From Euschistus heros (Eukaryota > Arthropoda > Insecta > Hemiptera > Pentatomidae), in NCBI GenBank assembly GCA_003667255.2, contig RCWM02000479.1, positions 772,001-836,000 of the forward strand: 64,000 bases of DNA. Reading direction: 5' to 3'. The translations under genes were made by a program, and so were the position numbers. Positions 22,023-33,904 of the stretch are shown piece by piece (position 1 is the first letter of the stretch; every line of letters starts with the position of its first letter). The notes beneath the pieces are model-generated. The model was not told the DNA's origin, searched no databases, and saw nothing but the letters and a program-made list of their open reading frames with translations.

Positions 22023-22960
22023 TATAAAAAAAAACAAAAGGTGTTTCCTAATTAAAACATGTGAAATACTCGGCCACACTACTGAAACTAAGTTTTCTGT
22101 CGCTTTTGCACTCGAAGCTGTGAGTACTTTTAATATAAATTTGGTACTTGTTTCTCAGTCTTTGATGTCATTGCGAATAAAATTAAGATTTTTCAAAATC
22201 CTTTTGATGCCGACATTGAAACACTAGCCCCAGAACTTCACCTTGAGATTATCGATCTACAGCGTAGTGATATATTTATATTTAAGAAGAAATATCAAAA
22301 ATCATCTTTGTTTGAATTTTGAAGGAGCGTCGCGTAGCTGTCGCGTGCCAGATTGATGACACTGGCCGGAATTGGTAGTAAAGGTCAGAATTACCTAGAT
22401 AGGTCATCACATGAAAAACACTCATATCAGCTAAATTAGGGATGCCAAAAATCAAAAAAGTGTTTCAATAGTCTCTCTTATAGTGTACACCGTTGTGAAT
22501 ATCAATGAACTATAAATAATTAAAAAAAAAAAAAAGATATACATAAAAAACTTTTGGAGATAAGTTAATACTTAATGAGCAGATACAGAGTTAAAGACTC
22601 TAAACTCTATATCTACTCATTAAGTATTAACTCCTTTAAGTATTAACTCATTAACTTGTCCTCATTATCTCAACAACTTAGTATCTACATTTTTTATGTT
22701 TACCAATTATTTCGTTGAAATCACACATTAGCTTTTAAGTAACTATCACTGATTTTAATTTATTCTCATTTTAACCTTAATTCAATAGTCTTTATTGTCC
22801 TTATGGCCTTTAAATATTGCCTTAATGTTACCATCCTTACTCTTATACATTTATTTATTTATTATTTTATTTTTTCTCACTCATTCTTATGTTTTGTGAT
22901 GTGTGTTTTTCATATATTTTTTACTATGTAGTCATACCTTTTTGCTTGTTTTCTTTTCTT
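22023..22960. other. Intergenic DNA with one hairpin
   Basis: 22563-22632 is an inverted repeat with arms of about 23-30 bp (agttaatacttaatgagcag against ctactcattaagtattaact). The rest shows nothing recognisable. Confidence 0.55.
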
Positions 22961-22966
22961 CTAGCC

Positions 22967-22999
22967 CTGATGAAGACTTGCAATGCAAGTCAAAACGTT
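22967..22999 (+). other. Hammerhead-ribozyme-like motif, probably decayed
   Basis: CTGATGA (22967-22973) is followed by a 7-bp stem GACTTGC/GCAAGTC around AAT, then AAAACG. A hammerhead core needs CUGAUGA, stem II and GAAA; here the G is replaced by A. Such sequences are common in the terminal repeats of Penelope-like retroelements. No protein of that family is visible nearby. Confidence 0.35.
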
Positions 23000-23059
23000 T
23001 GCTTTAACAATTAAAATAACAATTTGGTTTTGATCTGCTGAATATCTATGACTGCTTAC

Positions 23060-24888
23060 CCTAACTATCTACATCTCCTATACTGCACAGTCAACTATAC
23101 CTTATGAATATAAAAAACGTTTGTTCTGTTCTGTTTTTCTTTAATTCTTCGTATTTTTTTTTTTTAAATGCTGCATACCTTAGCATCTAGCTACTAAGAT
23201 CGTAGCCTATCAACACTAAACTCTTGCCAACTTCCAGCAGTTCCAGCAAACAGTACAAGAGAAGTCGGCTGTTTTGAGGTGTTCCGACCTGGAGACAGCT
23301 CTGTTTTTTCCTCCGAACAGCCATTGTCAAGGCCTGCCCATTTCAGGGTCGGATGAACCGGCAGAAAGGACTCCTATCCTCACCGTCTACCTTTAGCCAG
23401 CTTTATCCTAAACCCCCCCCCCCACCCGGAGCAAAAAAAAAGATACGAAGGGGGGCTCCATTGTGCAAGGGCAGGGGCTTAAACCGGCCTGGAGTCAGCC
23501 GCACCGCCCTGTTTGGTCATAAGTCAGAGTCATCAAGTCTATGAAACCACTAAGTTATTCAGATTTTGTTATGGGCTCGTATTACATGTATACAAAGGTG
23601 CTAACTAATTTGTGAGTGAATATGATTATGGAACGTGCTTAGCTTAATATTTGTAAATCAAATACAGTAGTAAACACGAGACAATCAATAGGTTCATCAG
23701 ACTTTTGATACTATCCTGTAACGAAGAGAACATTGATTTAAAAAAAATCTCTAACATGGAGGCTTTGAAGGAAATAAGTGATAGATAACGAGATGGGACC
23801 TAGAGTCCTATAAATTCGTCGAACCCGCACAACACGGACATATGGATTGCGTTGCTTCACTCCGAGTTTCACATGTATCGATAGCTCTTTCCTATCTAAC
23901 ATCCAGTTCTATTAATTTGGATTTTATTTTTCAGTGTGTTATATTGGTATATTCTTATTTCCTCTTCTCAAACGTAAGAAGCTGTAACAGTTATGTCAGC
24001 ATAAGCACCTTATATAAATTTATTTCCTTCCACGTTTTGGGAAAATAACTTTCCCATCCTCAGGTAAGAACCAATATTGCTTTGTTACTACCGCATTGTC
24101 AACTTATTAAAAAAAAAAAATATTAAATGAAAGTAAATAGATTTAAATAAAGAGTATATGCGTACTTAAGTCATATATAATAAAGATGAAATATTATAGT
24201 ATAAATACGTAAAAGGAACAGAAGAAATATTTATAATAACAGGTAATATTCATTATTTATAATTATCATGTTTACGATTTCTATGTAACTAACATAATTT
24301 TTTTATATTCAAAGGTGATATTTTTTTCAATTCAGTATTCAGCAGCACCAAAGCATTTATTTATAATTTTCAAAACAGGTATTATAAGTGATTGGCACTT
24401 TCATTAAAAAATTGTTTTCTCTAAAACTTTATCGTTTGTCTGCCCTCTGTAAAAAAAAAATTTTATCTTTTGTATTTAATCATGTGGCCGAATTAAGTAT
24501 TTTTAAAGAAACCAAGATTTTATGGCAATATTCTGCAAGCATCTGCAAACGTTCGCATCGAGCTAAAGATTGTTCATTATGAGGAATTTTTGTTGAAAGT
24601 GAAAATAAAGCAGATGTAGGTAGGTGTGCAGTCTTGGGAACACAAAACAAAAATCTTAATTTACTTAACCGACGTTTTGGTCAACGATGTAAGCTTTTTT
24701 AAGAATAACAAACAAAAATAAATATAAATATAAGATAAAAAGGAGTGAATTTTATAAACGATGAGAAAAGAAAACACAATTAAAAAAAAAAATTAATCCT
24801 CCTTCCAGATTTGCAGTTTCGTGGATAGTTTTTTCGAAAAACGGTGAGCGTTGAAGTATTATAAGACATTGTAACTTCCCTAAATAAG
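23060..24888. other. Intergenic DNA, nothing recognised
   Basis: 23210-23540 is richer in G and C, contains a C13 run, and may be an unrecognised repeat. Frames at 23353-23544, 23842-24048 and 24388-24582 show no domain. Confidence 0.45.
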
Positions 24889-25071
24889 GTGAAGATCAAG
24901 CTGTTCTTTAGATCCCAAATTTGTAAAATTCAAGGTTACATGAAATCTGCTCTTAAAGGGAGTTTAATGCTAAATCCGAAAATGAGGTCAAAACAAAGTG
25001 GAGATATTACAGCTTTTATGGCAAAAAAGTCTTTGAATTATCGTATATTTGCAACGGGTTGGAATAGAAAG
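24889..25071 (+). other. Weak exon-like open frame
   Basis: The first 61 codons (MKIKLFFRSQICKIQG...) run up to AATAGAAAG followed by gtaaggtatg, a good splice donor. No family is recognised and no acceptor partner is identified. The interval 25072-25600 holds nothing else that I can support. Confidence 0.15.
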
Positions 25072-25794
25072 GTAAGGTATGCGGCATTTTTCTTAATTTT
25101 TGATCGGTTTTCACCCACTTTTTTTGTTTTTTACACTAAGAGGTACTCACCGTGTATATTGTTATTTATGCTAATGGTGGGGTGTTGTTGAGCAGTTGGG
25201 AATTTGACCCTCGATGGTTGTTAATGGTATTCCCTTTTGTTTTTTTTAACAAACCCCTATCGCCATCTCCCAACTGTTATGACGCTTACAATTGTCCGCT
25301 ACGGCATCCAACAGATTTCTCGGGTTACACTCGCCCTGAGGAATGCCCGACGATAGGACGAGATTGGATATGACTTCCATACGGTAGATAGAGAAGAGAT
25401 GCAGAGAGGGACATGGAAAATGGCTGCAGCTGGTCCCCATTGTCGCAGATAATCCCCCGTCCACACACCACCATATTAGCTATCTCCCTTCCAACTCCAT
25501 GACAGCTGCCTTCTTAACTCTAGTCGCCCAGGGGGAATCTATCCACTCTCTGATATTTGGGGAAATTTCAGGATTTTATCAAAATAGTTAAATTTCTGCT
25601 TTAATAAAGCCCAAATATTGCAGTATCATAATAGAATATTTTGAAATAAATAAGGATTATTTAATAAATTAGTTTATTTTTAAAGAAAATATATTGTTCT
25701 GTTAGGAAAAATAACTTGAATCGTAAAAGAACAATATCATATTGTTTTATTCCAGGGATTAAAAAAAAAAAAAAAAGTTCACATTTATCGATAA

Positions 25795-25874
25795 AAGTAA
25801 AAGTTGGGAAGAGGATCTCAGCGCTGGGTACTGAAGGTCGTGGATTCAAAACCCACCTGGGCGGGTTAAAATTT
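25795..25874 (+). mobile_element. tRNA-derived SINE head, copy 1, interrupted
   Basis: It contains ctcagcgctgggtactgaag and a box-B-like ttcaaaacccacctggg. It stops after gggttaaaattt, where the foldback begins, whereas the complete copy (26811-27042) continues with the SINE body. Confidence 0.55.
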
Positions 25875-26331
25875 AGGATTGATGAATTAATTGCCACTTC
25901 TATTGGAATTATTTTATTAAAATACTAGCTTCGAATGTTAAACATTCATCTTCAGTTCTAAAACATACTAAATTTTGAACGTCAGCACTATGTTACATGG
26001 ATTATAGATGCTAAAGTTTTCAAAAATGTAAGAGAATAAATTAAATATTGGTACTCATATTTAATGGGGGCTTACCCATAGTAAACCCCAAAAATTTTAC
26101 CTACCTGTCCCCTTGTCCTTTCCACGATGGATATATTTCAGATATCTGTTAGATCTCCTCAGGTGAGTACCAATATTTAATTTCTTGTCTTACATTTTTG
26201 AAATCTTAAGTATTTATAATTCATGTAACATAGTGAAAATTTTGTATGTTTTTGAACTGAAGATTAATGTTTAGCATTCGAAACTAGTATTCTAATAAAA
26301 TAATAGAAGTAGCAATTAGTTCATCAATCCT
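25875..26331. mobile_element. Foldback element, about 457 bp, copy 1
   Basis: Inverted arms of about 170 bp: aggattgatgaattaattgc against gcaattagttcatcaatcct, and attcatcttcagttc against gaactgaagattaat. The loop carries ccacgatggatatatttcag...gttagatctcctcaggtgag. The family recurs at 63014-63452. No coding capacity. Confidence 0.7.
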
Positions 26332-26550
26332 AATTGTATTGCTCCTTCTATACCATCATGCGTACCTCAAGTGATTCCAAATATTGTAGTATCATTATAG
26401 AATATTTCAAAATAAATAAGGATTATTTAATTAACTAGTTTATTTTTAAAGAGAATATAACTTGAACCATATAAAGAAAAATAATATACTTTAATATTCC
26501 AGGGATCGGGAAAAAAAACACTAAACCTTAATAAATATCAGTAAAAGTAT

Positions 26551-26753
26551 AACTCGAATTGGGACTCAGCGCTCGGTACTGAAGGTCGTGGGTTAAAATC
26601 CCATCTGGGCGGGTTAAAATTTATTTCGTGGCAGGCACAAGAAATGAATCTTGACCTTCCCACCAGAATAGATATAGGCTGGTAACCAGTAGAATAGCCC
26701 CTCCCTCCTGCCCTATTTGGATACATAAGGAGGTTAAGCCACAAAAAACAAAC
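26551..26753 (+). mobile_element. tRNA-derived SINE, copy 2
   Basis: The head is degraded (ctcagcgctcggtactgaag, then gtgggttaaaatcccatctg). The body (tcttgaccttcccacc, ggtaaccagtag, ccctccctcctgcc) matches copy 3. It ends in an A/C-rich tail. Box B has mutated (TTAAAAT in place of TTCGAAT). Confidence 0.7.
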
Positions 26754-26810
26754 TTTTTTTGAACTTATATTTTATATAAGCTAGAACTTCAATTTAACTA
26801 TTATTTGAAG

Positions 26811-27042
26811 GGGGCTCGATGGTCAAGTGAGTTGGGGCGAGGGTCTCAGTGCGCTCGGTATTGAAGGTCGTGTGTTCGAATCCCACCTGGGCGGGTTAAA
26901 ATTTATTTCTTGGCGAACCCACGAATAAATCATGACCTTCCCAGCCTGACTAGAATAGTTTGGTAACCTGTAGGATAATCCATCCTTCCTGCCATAGTGG
27001 GAGTACATAAAGATGTTAAGCCTGAATAAACAAACAAACAAA
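26811..27042 (+). mobile_element. tRNA-derived SINE, copy 3, best preserved
   Basis: It starts ggggctcgatggtcaagtga (tRNA-like 5' end with an A-box-like region), has the B box gtgttcgaatcccacc, and an unrelated body ending ttaagcctgaataaacaaac with an (AAAC)n tail. RNA polymerase III would transcribe it and a LINE would mobilise it. Copies 1 and 2 are close by in the same orientation. Confidence 0.8.
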
Positions 27043-27049
27043 CTGTTAT

Positions 27050-29240
27050 TTCAAAACTTTTATAACCTACCTCTTATGAACAAAAGTATTTTCAGACAGT
27101 GATCTTGAAACTCATTTGTATAAAAGAATAACTGTTTCGACCCCAGTTATATTCAAAGAGTTTTACAATAATCAACAAAATTATAGAATACCATGAATAA
27201 ATACACTTTTGTAAAAAATAAATTTATTCTTATTAAAATATTTTTTTTTATTTAAAAAACCTCAACCAACATGTATACCACAGAATGGGCTTCCTACCAC
27301 AAAGTTGATCCACGGCTGAATTAATAGACAATTTTTTTTCCTAGCAGTCAAACCTCTAACTTAGGTTTGGAAGTTAAGAGAACAGTATATTATGAACTGA
27401 GCTAATCCGTTCCCCTAGCAGGTAGATAACTATAAGAATTTAACAAAACAAACATGCCGTGATAGTTGACCGTGGTTTATATAGATATGATAGTTGTGTA
27501 TATACGGAAAATAATAAAAATAATTTGTTGTGTACTGATGTTACGACATGTTTCTTTACTTAAATCATCATGTCGAAGTGAGATATGAACAAACATTCAG
27601 AATGTATACAGAATTACAAAATATATTTACATAAAAAATTAAGTAGTAACCAAAATCAATGTAATGATTATTATTAGCTATAGGTAAGTTTATAGCAGGG
27701 CTGCAGTAAATGGAAATAACAAAACACTACGTTGGGGAAAAGATATACAGCGCAATCTGGGGAGCGAAAAAAAACAACAAAAAAACAAGTAATGTAAAAA
27801 ATAAAATTTAGTAATATTGTAGCACTGTATCATAATATTAACAATAAAATACACTTTAAAACCAACATTATTTTGCCTAAAGAACTTTAACAGCATAATA
27901 ATTTGCTGACCCGCTAACCAATTGTAGTTTACTTTAGCAGGCGAATAAGGGACTCGACAGCGTGTTTCCCTCGCCAAGCGTTTTTAATGTAACGACTTCG
28001 AAAACTCTACCAATCCCCCCACTTACAACAGCTAATACCACCACTGACTACTCATTTTTAACTCACAATCAGGAATATTACCTTCTGAAGTGTTCCTCCT
28101 CATGGGAGGGGGGTAGGAGAGGAAAGGGAAAGGGGTGCTTCTCTACATGTTGTGGCGCCATTCTATTGTAGGTCTGCCTTTGAGTGACGTGAAATGAATG
28201 AAATTGTTGAAACTGGAATGAAGTATGATTTCTTTTGTGATACTATCGCTGAAGTTCATTCAGAAAATTTTCAAAGGTATAAATAATAGTGCAGAGTAAG
28301 TAAGTAAACTTCTGATTATCTGTGGAATTGTATTTCACGGCAACGCTGATAATACACCGGCGGAGAATCGAGATTTTACTGTATTTGATATATTTAATAT
28401 ATCTATAGATATGAAGTTTTTTTTTTCGTTGACATTGAATCAGGCCCTCGCCTATGCTTCGATATGATAGTTCTGACAAATTATAACAAGCTAAAGGAAA
28501 CCAATGGAAGACGGTTTACTTTACCGCTAAACTAAATTCAACATTCCTCTTTTTTTCACTTTATTTGTTATATCCACACCTGTCACTCAATTCGCGGCAA
28601 TAAGCGGATGTGATATGAGAAATTATGTAAAAATTGGCATGTCAGGCATGAGGGAGCTCATTTTTAATAAATAAATTTAACCAGTTCTAAACGAAAACAT
28701 ATTAATAATCATTCAAGAAATAAATTGGAAAACAGTAAATAGTATTTATTATCTACAACATAATATATATAAGTTACTTAAAATTTAAACAATGGTTATT
28801 TTTATTAATTCTTACTTAAGAAGATAAATAGCCCAAAAGGTCTAGGTTTTATTTATTACTCAGGAATCGAAAATGTAACCAAAGCCTTTCATTGAAAAGC
28901 GTAAAGAGGATAATGTTTTAATAATGCATTAAGGGTCGAAAACCAGTATGAAATAAAAAATAATATATTATTTCTGTGATAACAAATATCCCGTAAGAAT
29001 CACAAAAATTAATTTCAAAATGGTACTATTGTCTGGTCGCATTTCTTTTGTTAGTGCTCCTGCCATGGCAGTTTGATATCTTAATCCTATTTCTCAATTT
29101 TACAATAACAAATATATATCTTCAACATTTTGAAATTTGGCTTGTAATATCATTGCTTTATTTTATATGAGATGTGTTTTGAATTCTTGATTAATTGAAA
29201 TAATAAATTAGTCAGCTATTAAAGATGAAAAAATATATTT
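27050..29240. other. AT-rich intergenic DNA, nothing recognised
   Basis: Small frames at 27690-27977, 27962-28171 and 28243-28479 have no features of real proteins. Confidence 0.5.
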
Positions 29241-29246
29241 TTTATA

Positions 29247-29490
29247 ATTGAATGGGTCCGCCGAAAAACGTTCTAAGCGACAAAAATAACATTTTGAGTA
29301 ATCAGTGGAAGAAAATCATAATCTAAAGTTATTGTAAGTTTTATAGTTTAGATTTTTGTTTCACCTTGTAATTTATTATATTTACATGTATAATAACATA
29401 ATATTATACATATTATGCATTTAAAAACCTTTAAAATTGCCACTTCCGAAATTTTGTCGCTAAGAACGTTTTTCGGCGGACCCGTTCAAT
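29247..29490. mobile_element. MITE with long terminal inverted repeats and TA target (244 bp)
   Basis: ATTGAATGGGTCCGCCGAAA at the left is mirrored by TTTCGGCGGACCCGTTCAAT at the right; the inverted repeats extend through ttctaagcgacaaaa. TA flanks both ends. The interior is AT-rich and non-coding. The TA duplication points to mobilisation by a Tc1/mariner-type transposase. Confidence 0.85.
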
Positions 29491-29534
29491 TAGGGAGTAG
29501 AATTGATTTATATCAATTAAATAATTATTTATTA

Positions 29535-29615
29535 CAAAACTATCACCGACAACAGCCGTGCCGATCGGTTCCTAGGAGCTGACTTAGGCTAATCGATCCT
29601 CGATACCGATTCTTT
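29535..29615. repeat. Dispersed AT-rich repeat, copy 2 of 3
   Basis: ccgatcggttcctaggagct aligns with the reverse complement of 3280-3362, as do the flanking aaaactatcaccgac and atcgatcctcgatacc. Confidence 0.45.
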
Positions 29616-30630
29616 TCAAAAGATGGATTCGAATATCGAAACATTTCTAATTTTTAATTTTTTTTGCTTTCAGTTTTTTATGCACACCTCTTATTAATGT
29701 AACATTAAGTGAATTTGTTGAACATTAAATAATACAGACCTTATAGACTTGAGAGAGAGTAGCACTCAACAGTACCTCCTCCTGGCATGGAGTAAAAGAT
29801 TTCTTTGAACAGATCCCATATCCAGCTTATTTTCTGCCTTCTGAGAGTATTTCCTGGTATGCCTATCGTGGCTCTGTCATTTGAGTATGTTATTACGTCC
29901 ATGAAGATTGTCACGAAATTGTCTATACAAGTCTATATGTGTATTTTCGTTTACTGTGGGTACATGTAATTCTGAATGAAGTGTGTGGTTTTGGATATAC
30001 GAACCAAGGTGATTTCGTGATTAGTATAAGTATAATTTTTAATATTTGGGATCTCAATATTTAATTGTCACCCGAGCCATTCCGAATATAAAGAGCGCAA
30101 ACCACTAAAGACTTCCCGACTTATATTAAAGAGAGGCACAAGCCCTAAACGGCTGAATAAGTTATTTACCCAGCCCAGCTGACTGGGATGGACCCACAAT
30201 GGGCGATCCCATTGTTGTCCCGAGGCTATAATCCGGTCCCAATGGACTCGACCAGTCAATTATGGTGCCCTCTCACCTGGGCCTGTTTGGCCCAACCAGA
30301 CAAATTTGTTCCCAGAACCAGGCAGAACTCCTCATTATGTCGGCGGCACTGCATTCATCTCTCGTCACAATGGGCTACTGTAAATATAGGATCCCTCGCC
30401 CTGTGACAAATGTCTCTTCAAAACATTTCTGTATTTGTTATTACGAAATTTTCCAGTAAAAGTATATTTCTTATATAAGAAATTTTTCTTGTATAACATT
30501 TTTAGTGTGCTTTTCAAAAGAAATAATAAGTTATATTTTATAATAAATGTCTTAAGCAAAGATTAAGTAATTCAAAGAAAATGTAGAACATCGAAAAGAT
30601 GTTGATAAATAGGTGATATTCATCAAGTAG
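29616..30630. other. Intergenic DNA, mostly featureless
   Basis: On the minus strand, 29760-29910 gives ITYSNDRATIGIPGNTLRRQ and SWIWDLFKEIF, which might be a LINE C-terminal scrap, but this is too weak to call. 30060-30410 is GC-richer with no recognised content. Confidence 0.35.

Positions 30631-30667
<37 letters not shown>
30631..30667 (+). repeat. Poly(A) tract, 37 A
   Basis: An uninterrupted run of A. The minus-strand frames nearby that encode a run of phenylalanine are translations of this tract. Confidence 0.8.
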
Positions 30668-30669
<2 letters not shown>

Positions 30670-30857
30670 ATCGATTGAAATAAGAATTGTAATAAAGAAT
30701 GAACCACAAGGTAAGTAAAGCAGACCAAGACGTAAACCGGAGGGTGAAGGCGATTTTGTGCATTTGAATATAAACCAAAGAATGATAGTAGACTTTTTTT
30801 TTTTTTATTATGACCGTATTGATTTGGTACATTTAATACCATTATAATGGATCTAAG

Positions 30858-30948
30858 CTCGATTCTCAAAAAGGATAGGTTCCGTGAATTTATGATCCTA
30901 AGTCGATTCCTATGAATCGATCAATACAGCTGCTGACACGTCGAGAGA
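30858..30948. repeat. Dispersed AT-rich repeat, copy 3 of 3
   Basis: agtcgattcctatgaatcga and cacgtcgagag align in the same orientation with 3280-3362. Confidence 0.4.
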
Positions 30949-31164
30949 TAATTATGTAACACGATTTAGTAATCTTTATAATGCATAGTATTTTTTAAAA
31001 ATATCTGTACAATTATTTTACACTTATTCCACTCTCTAATGATAAAAAAAAAAATAAATAAAAATTAACAAATTTTTAACACTAAGGCAGTATTTTTTTA
31101 ATTCAGGGATTTATTAAAATTTACAACTGTAAACAATAAAATAAAAGTACTTATAATTAATGGA

Positions 31165-31640
31165 ATGATAATGCTCATAATGACATGTCAATTGCTCTTA
31201 AAGCAACTACCCATTGGTTTCTCTTCAATAAAAGTTCTATATTAGAAAATCTCGAGGCTATTTTCTTTTCAGGTGTCTCGGAGAGTTATCTGCAATTGAA
31301 TGGGGAGCAAGTTGAGATACTAGTGGATCCGAATGGTTATAGAGTTTACTATGAAAGGATAGTTATCTGATTTGACCTAAATCAGCAAAATGTGGAGCAT
31401 TAAGGTCTTTTTGGATAAGTTTGTTTGTGACAAAGTAAGGAGCAATAAAAGTTTTTCAGAAGATTTTGGATTGTAAGGACTAGATACGAGACGAATCAGA
31501 TGGTTTAGTAGAGCCCCAAATCTCGCCTCTGTCCTAATAGCTCTAATTACTGTCATGTAAATGAGTCTCTTATTCGGAGGTTTGAACGTTGAATAGAGTT
31601 TGAATATGTATAAACTCCATTAACTATGATATGAAGCTGT
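31165..31640 (-). pseudogene. Jockey-like reverse transcriptase, 3' fragment
   Basis: On the minus strand the conserved C-terminal Jockey pattern is readable: IWGSTKPSDSSRI, a stop, SLQSKIF, then APYFVTNKLIQKDL, HFADLGQIR and LSFHSKLYNHSDPLVSQL. Upstream, FKPPNKRLIYMTVIRAIRTE is in another frame. Even the 3' UTR (ttgacatgtcatt) matches the second copy at 61606-61857, so both belong to one family. Stops and shifts show decay. The plus-strand 61-codon frame at 31185-31370 is its antisense shadow. Confidence 0.75.
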
Positions 31641-32995
31641 ATGAATATTGGTAAAGTTGAGCTACAAAGCCTTATTTATTCTAAATTACTCATAACATCC
31701 TACTCCAACATTGTCATGTTTTTTGTTTTTTTTTCCCCCAGGCTTTTGAAGCAATCTAAGCAACCTCAATCAAACATAGAATGACATTAGCCCTCAAAGA
31801 CGCAGCATTTTTGTGACCAAAGAAATATGCTCATTCATACATAAACAAGAAGTGAAAAATATGGACATGTGTGTTCAGTAATACAATTCTTAATATTTAA
31901 ATGATCATAAATCGTTTTACAGAACAAAAAAAAAGAATTATAAGAAACAATTATAATTACTCTTACCTTATTTGCTGAAGAGGATTAATCTCAGCAGATG
32001 AGTCCTTCAATATTCAGACATTGACAGCACTAGTTTTTCTTCCTCCATATATCACCAACATGGAGGAGCTTCGATCCAACCAAGTCTTGTCAGAAAGAAT
32101 AGTAATTGCCCTACCCAAATCACAAAAAACACGGACCATTAACCTAAAAATAAATTAATTATGGCATTAATCCTAATTGAATTCTATTATTGATCATTAA
32201 TATTTGTATAGAATGTGTGGCTACCATTAGATAGCTCCCCTCCCAGCAGAATTGTTCACCTAGGCTAATATTGTATCACCTATATGGAGAGACCTGTTAT
32301 AATAATGTTTGTATAAATATTACTTTTTTTATACATTCCATTTCTCAACTACTTTAATTTTGGTTCATTGACAATGAAACAGTAATGTTAAAATTGATAA
32401 AATGTCACTATTTGCTTTATAATAAATAAATAAAAATAATAGAAATTAAACCTTTAAACAAACAATAACATTTTTGGAATATTAAAAAAAAATAGAGTAA
32501 CATATAACTTACCAATAGTTGCACAAACAATAATAATAATAATAATTTTGGACTTAATTAGATCATAAAACTTTTTATCATTCTTCGATCATTCAGTGTA
32601 AGAGAATATACTTCGTGGAAAATGGTTGTTAGATTCAGAAAGAAAGTTTATAAGGAAATAAAATGATCAGATATATCACATTAAAAATAATAAAGTTTAA
32701 ATCTTACTTATTAGTAATGGTGAATGATACAGAATATGCAACATTATTATTAAATGTTACACAACTTTTCTTTTTCCATACCTTTTCCTATTAAGTTTTA
32801 AATTTTTTAATAGATTCTTTAGAGAGATTTCTGACTGAAATACACAGTTCATGCCTCAAGAACTAAGGAATAATTCTAAATATCTTCAGGAAGATATGTT
32901 TATGGGGGCAAATAAAGAAACAATATCAAAGAAAGATACAATGCCATAGTTTTCAAAATCTACTTTGTATTAAAATATACTTTTGGAATAAATAT

Positions 32996-33113
32996 GCTGG
33001 GATGCTGTCAGTTTGTTAAAACCATCCAAGCTAAAAGAACTATAAAGTTTTTAATATGCAATAATATTACTTTTAGCTTGGAATAGTTTATTTTTACAAA
33101 TTGACTGCATCCT
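32996..33113. mobile_element. Small inverted-repeat element A
   Basis: gggatgctgtcagtttgtta and ccaagctaaaag at the left are mirrored by cttttagcttgg and acaaattgactgcatcct at the right. About 118 bp, no coding. The related element B lies at 33792-33904. Confidence 0.6.
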
Positions 33114-33791
33114 AAACTGTTTCTTTACAAAATATTCTACTAACACCACCCTCTAGCTAGAGAGTGAGTTATTCAACCAACTAAGTCTAAATCCACGAAG
33201 AGAGAGATTGTATTGTAATAAACACTTGAATTTAATCAATTTTCAAATAAATAATTGTTTTATTGGGCATGAAAGAGAGTTTATAAAATGTTTAATCATC
33301 AAAATATATTGCTAGGTCAGACAAATTTGTAGGTATCTGCCAGTGATAATGTTATTACATTACATATATATATTTATAAAGCATATTTTAATCAATTATA
33401 CCTTTATAAAAATATATTTAGTACTAAAAAAAAGAAAAAGAAAATAGCTATGTACAGCTGTTTTCTACTTAAAATGACCAAAATCTTATATTTCAATAGA
33501 AAAAACATTTATTCTATTCTTGTAGAACCATTGATGTAATTTCTAACTTCACAGGAATAGTTGATTTATAAGTGCAATGTAAGAAAAAATTTCAAAACAC
33601 ATATTTAGTAACAAATGAAGGCTTAATGTTTTATCTCCAACAAGTAACACCAATTACTACCTAAGATTCTTAGTTAGACAATTCATGATTCTTGGTAACA
33701 CAAATTATTTCTCTCAGTGAATAAAGAAATTTAGTTATATTACTTAGAATATAATAAAAATAGTGTGGTTGACTGTACGACATAATGGTTT

Positions 33792-33904
33792 GAAGATGGT
33801 CTGGGATGCAATCAGAATTAATAAACTACATTTTATATGAAGTGCCATATTCACTTACTACATATAATCTTTTTTAAACTTGGACTGCATCTCAGACCAG
33901 CTTC
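33792..33904. mobile_element. Small inverted-repeat element B
   Basis: gaagatggtctgggatgcaa is mirrored by actgcatctcagaccagctt. It shares the terminal word gggatgc(a/t)(a/g)tca with element A. A single related end occurs near 34066 (cactgcatcctac). Confidence 0.55.

Larger units (their letters stand above)
25610..26625. repeat. Tandem duplication of SINE plus left flank
   Basis: 25610-25870 (aaatattgcagtatcataat...gggcgggttaaaattt) is repeated at 26376-26625 at high similarity. Between the two lies a foldback element, so a segment carrying the SINE head and its left flank was duplicated. Confidence 0.65.

Noticed and set aside
30552..30869. Minus-strand frames with long phenylalanine runs
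   Set aside because: These are translations of the poly(A) tract at 30631-30667.
31185..31370. 61-codon plus-strand frame (ends YRVYYERIVI)
   Set aside because: It is antisense to the Jockey-like reverse-transcriptase fragment, which explains the region better.
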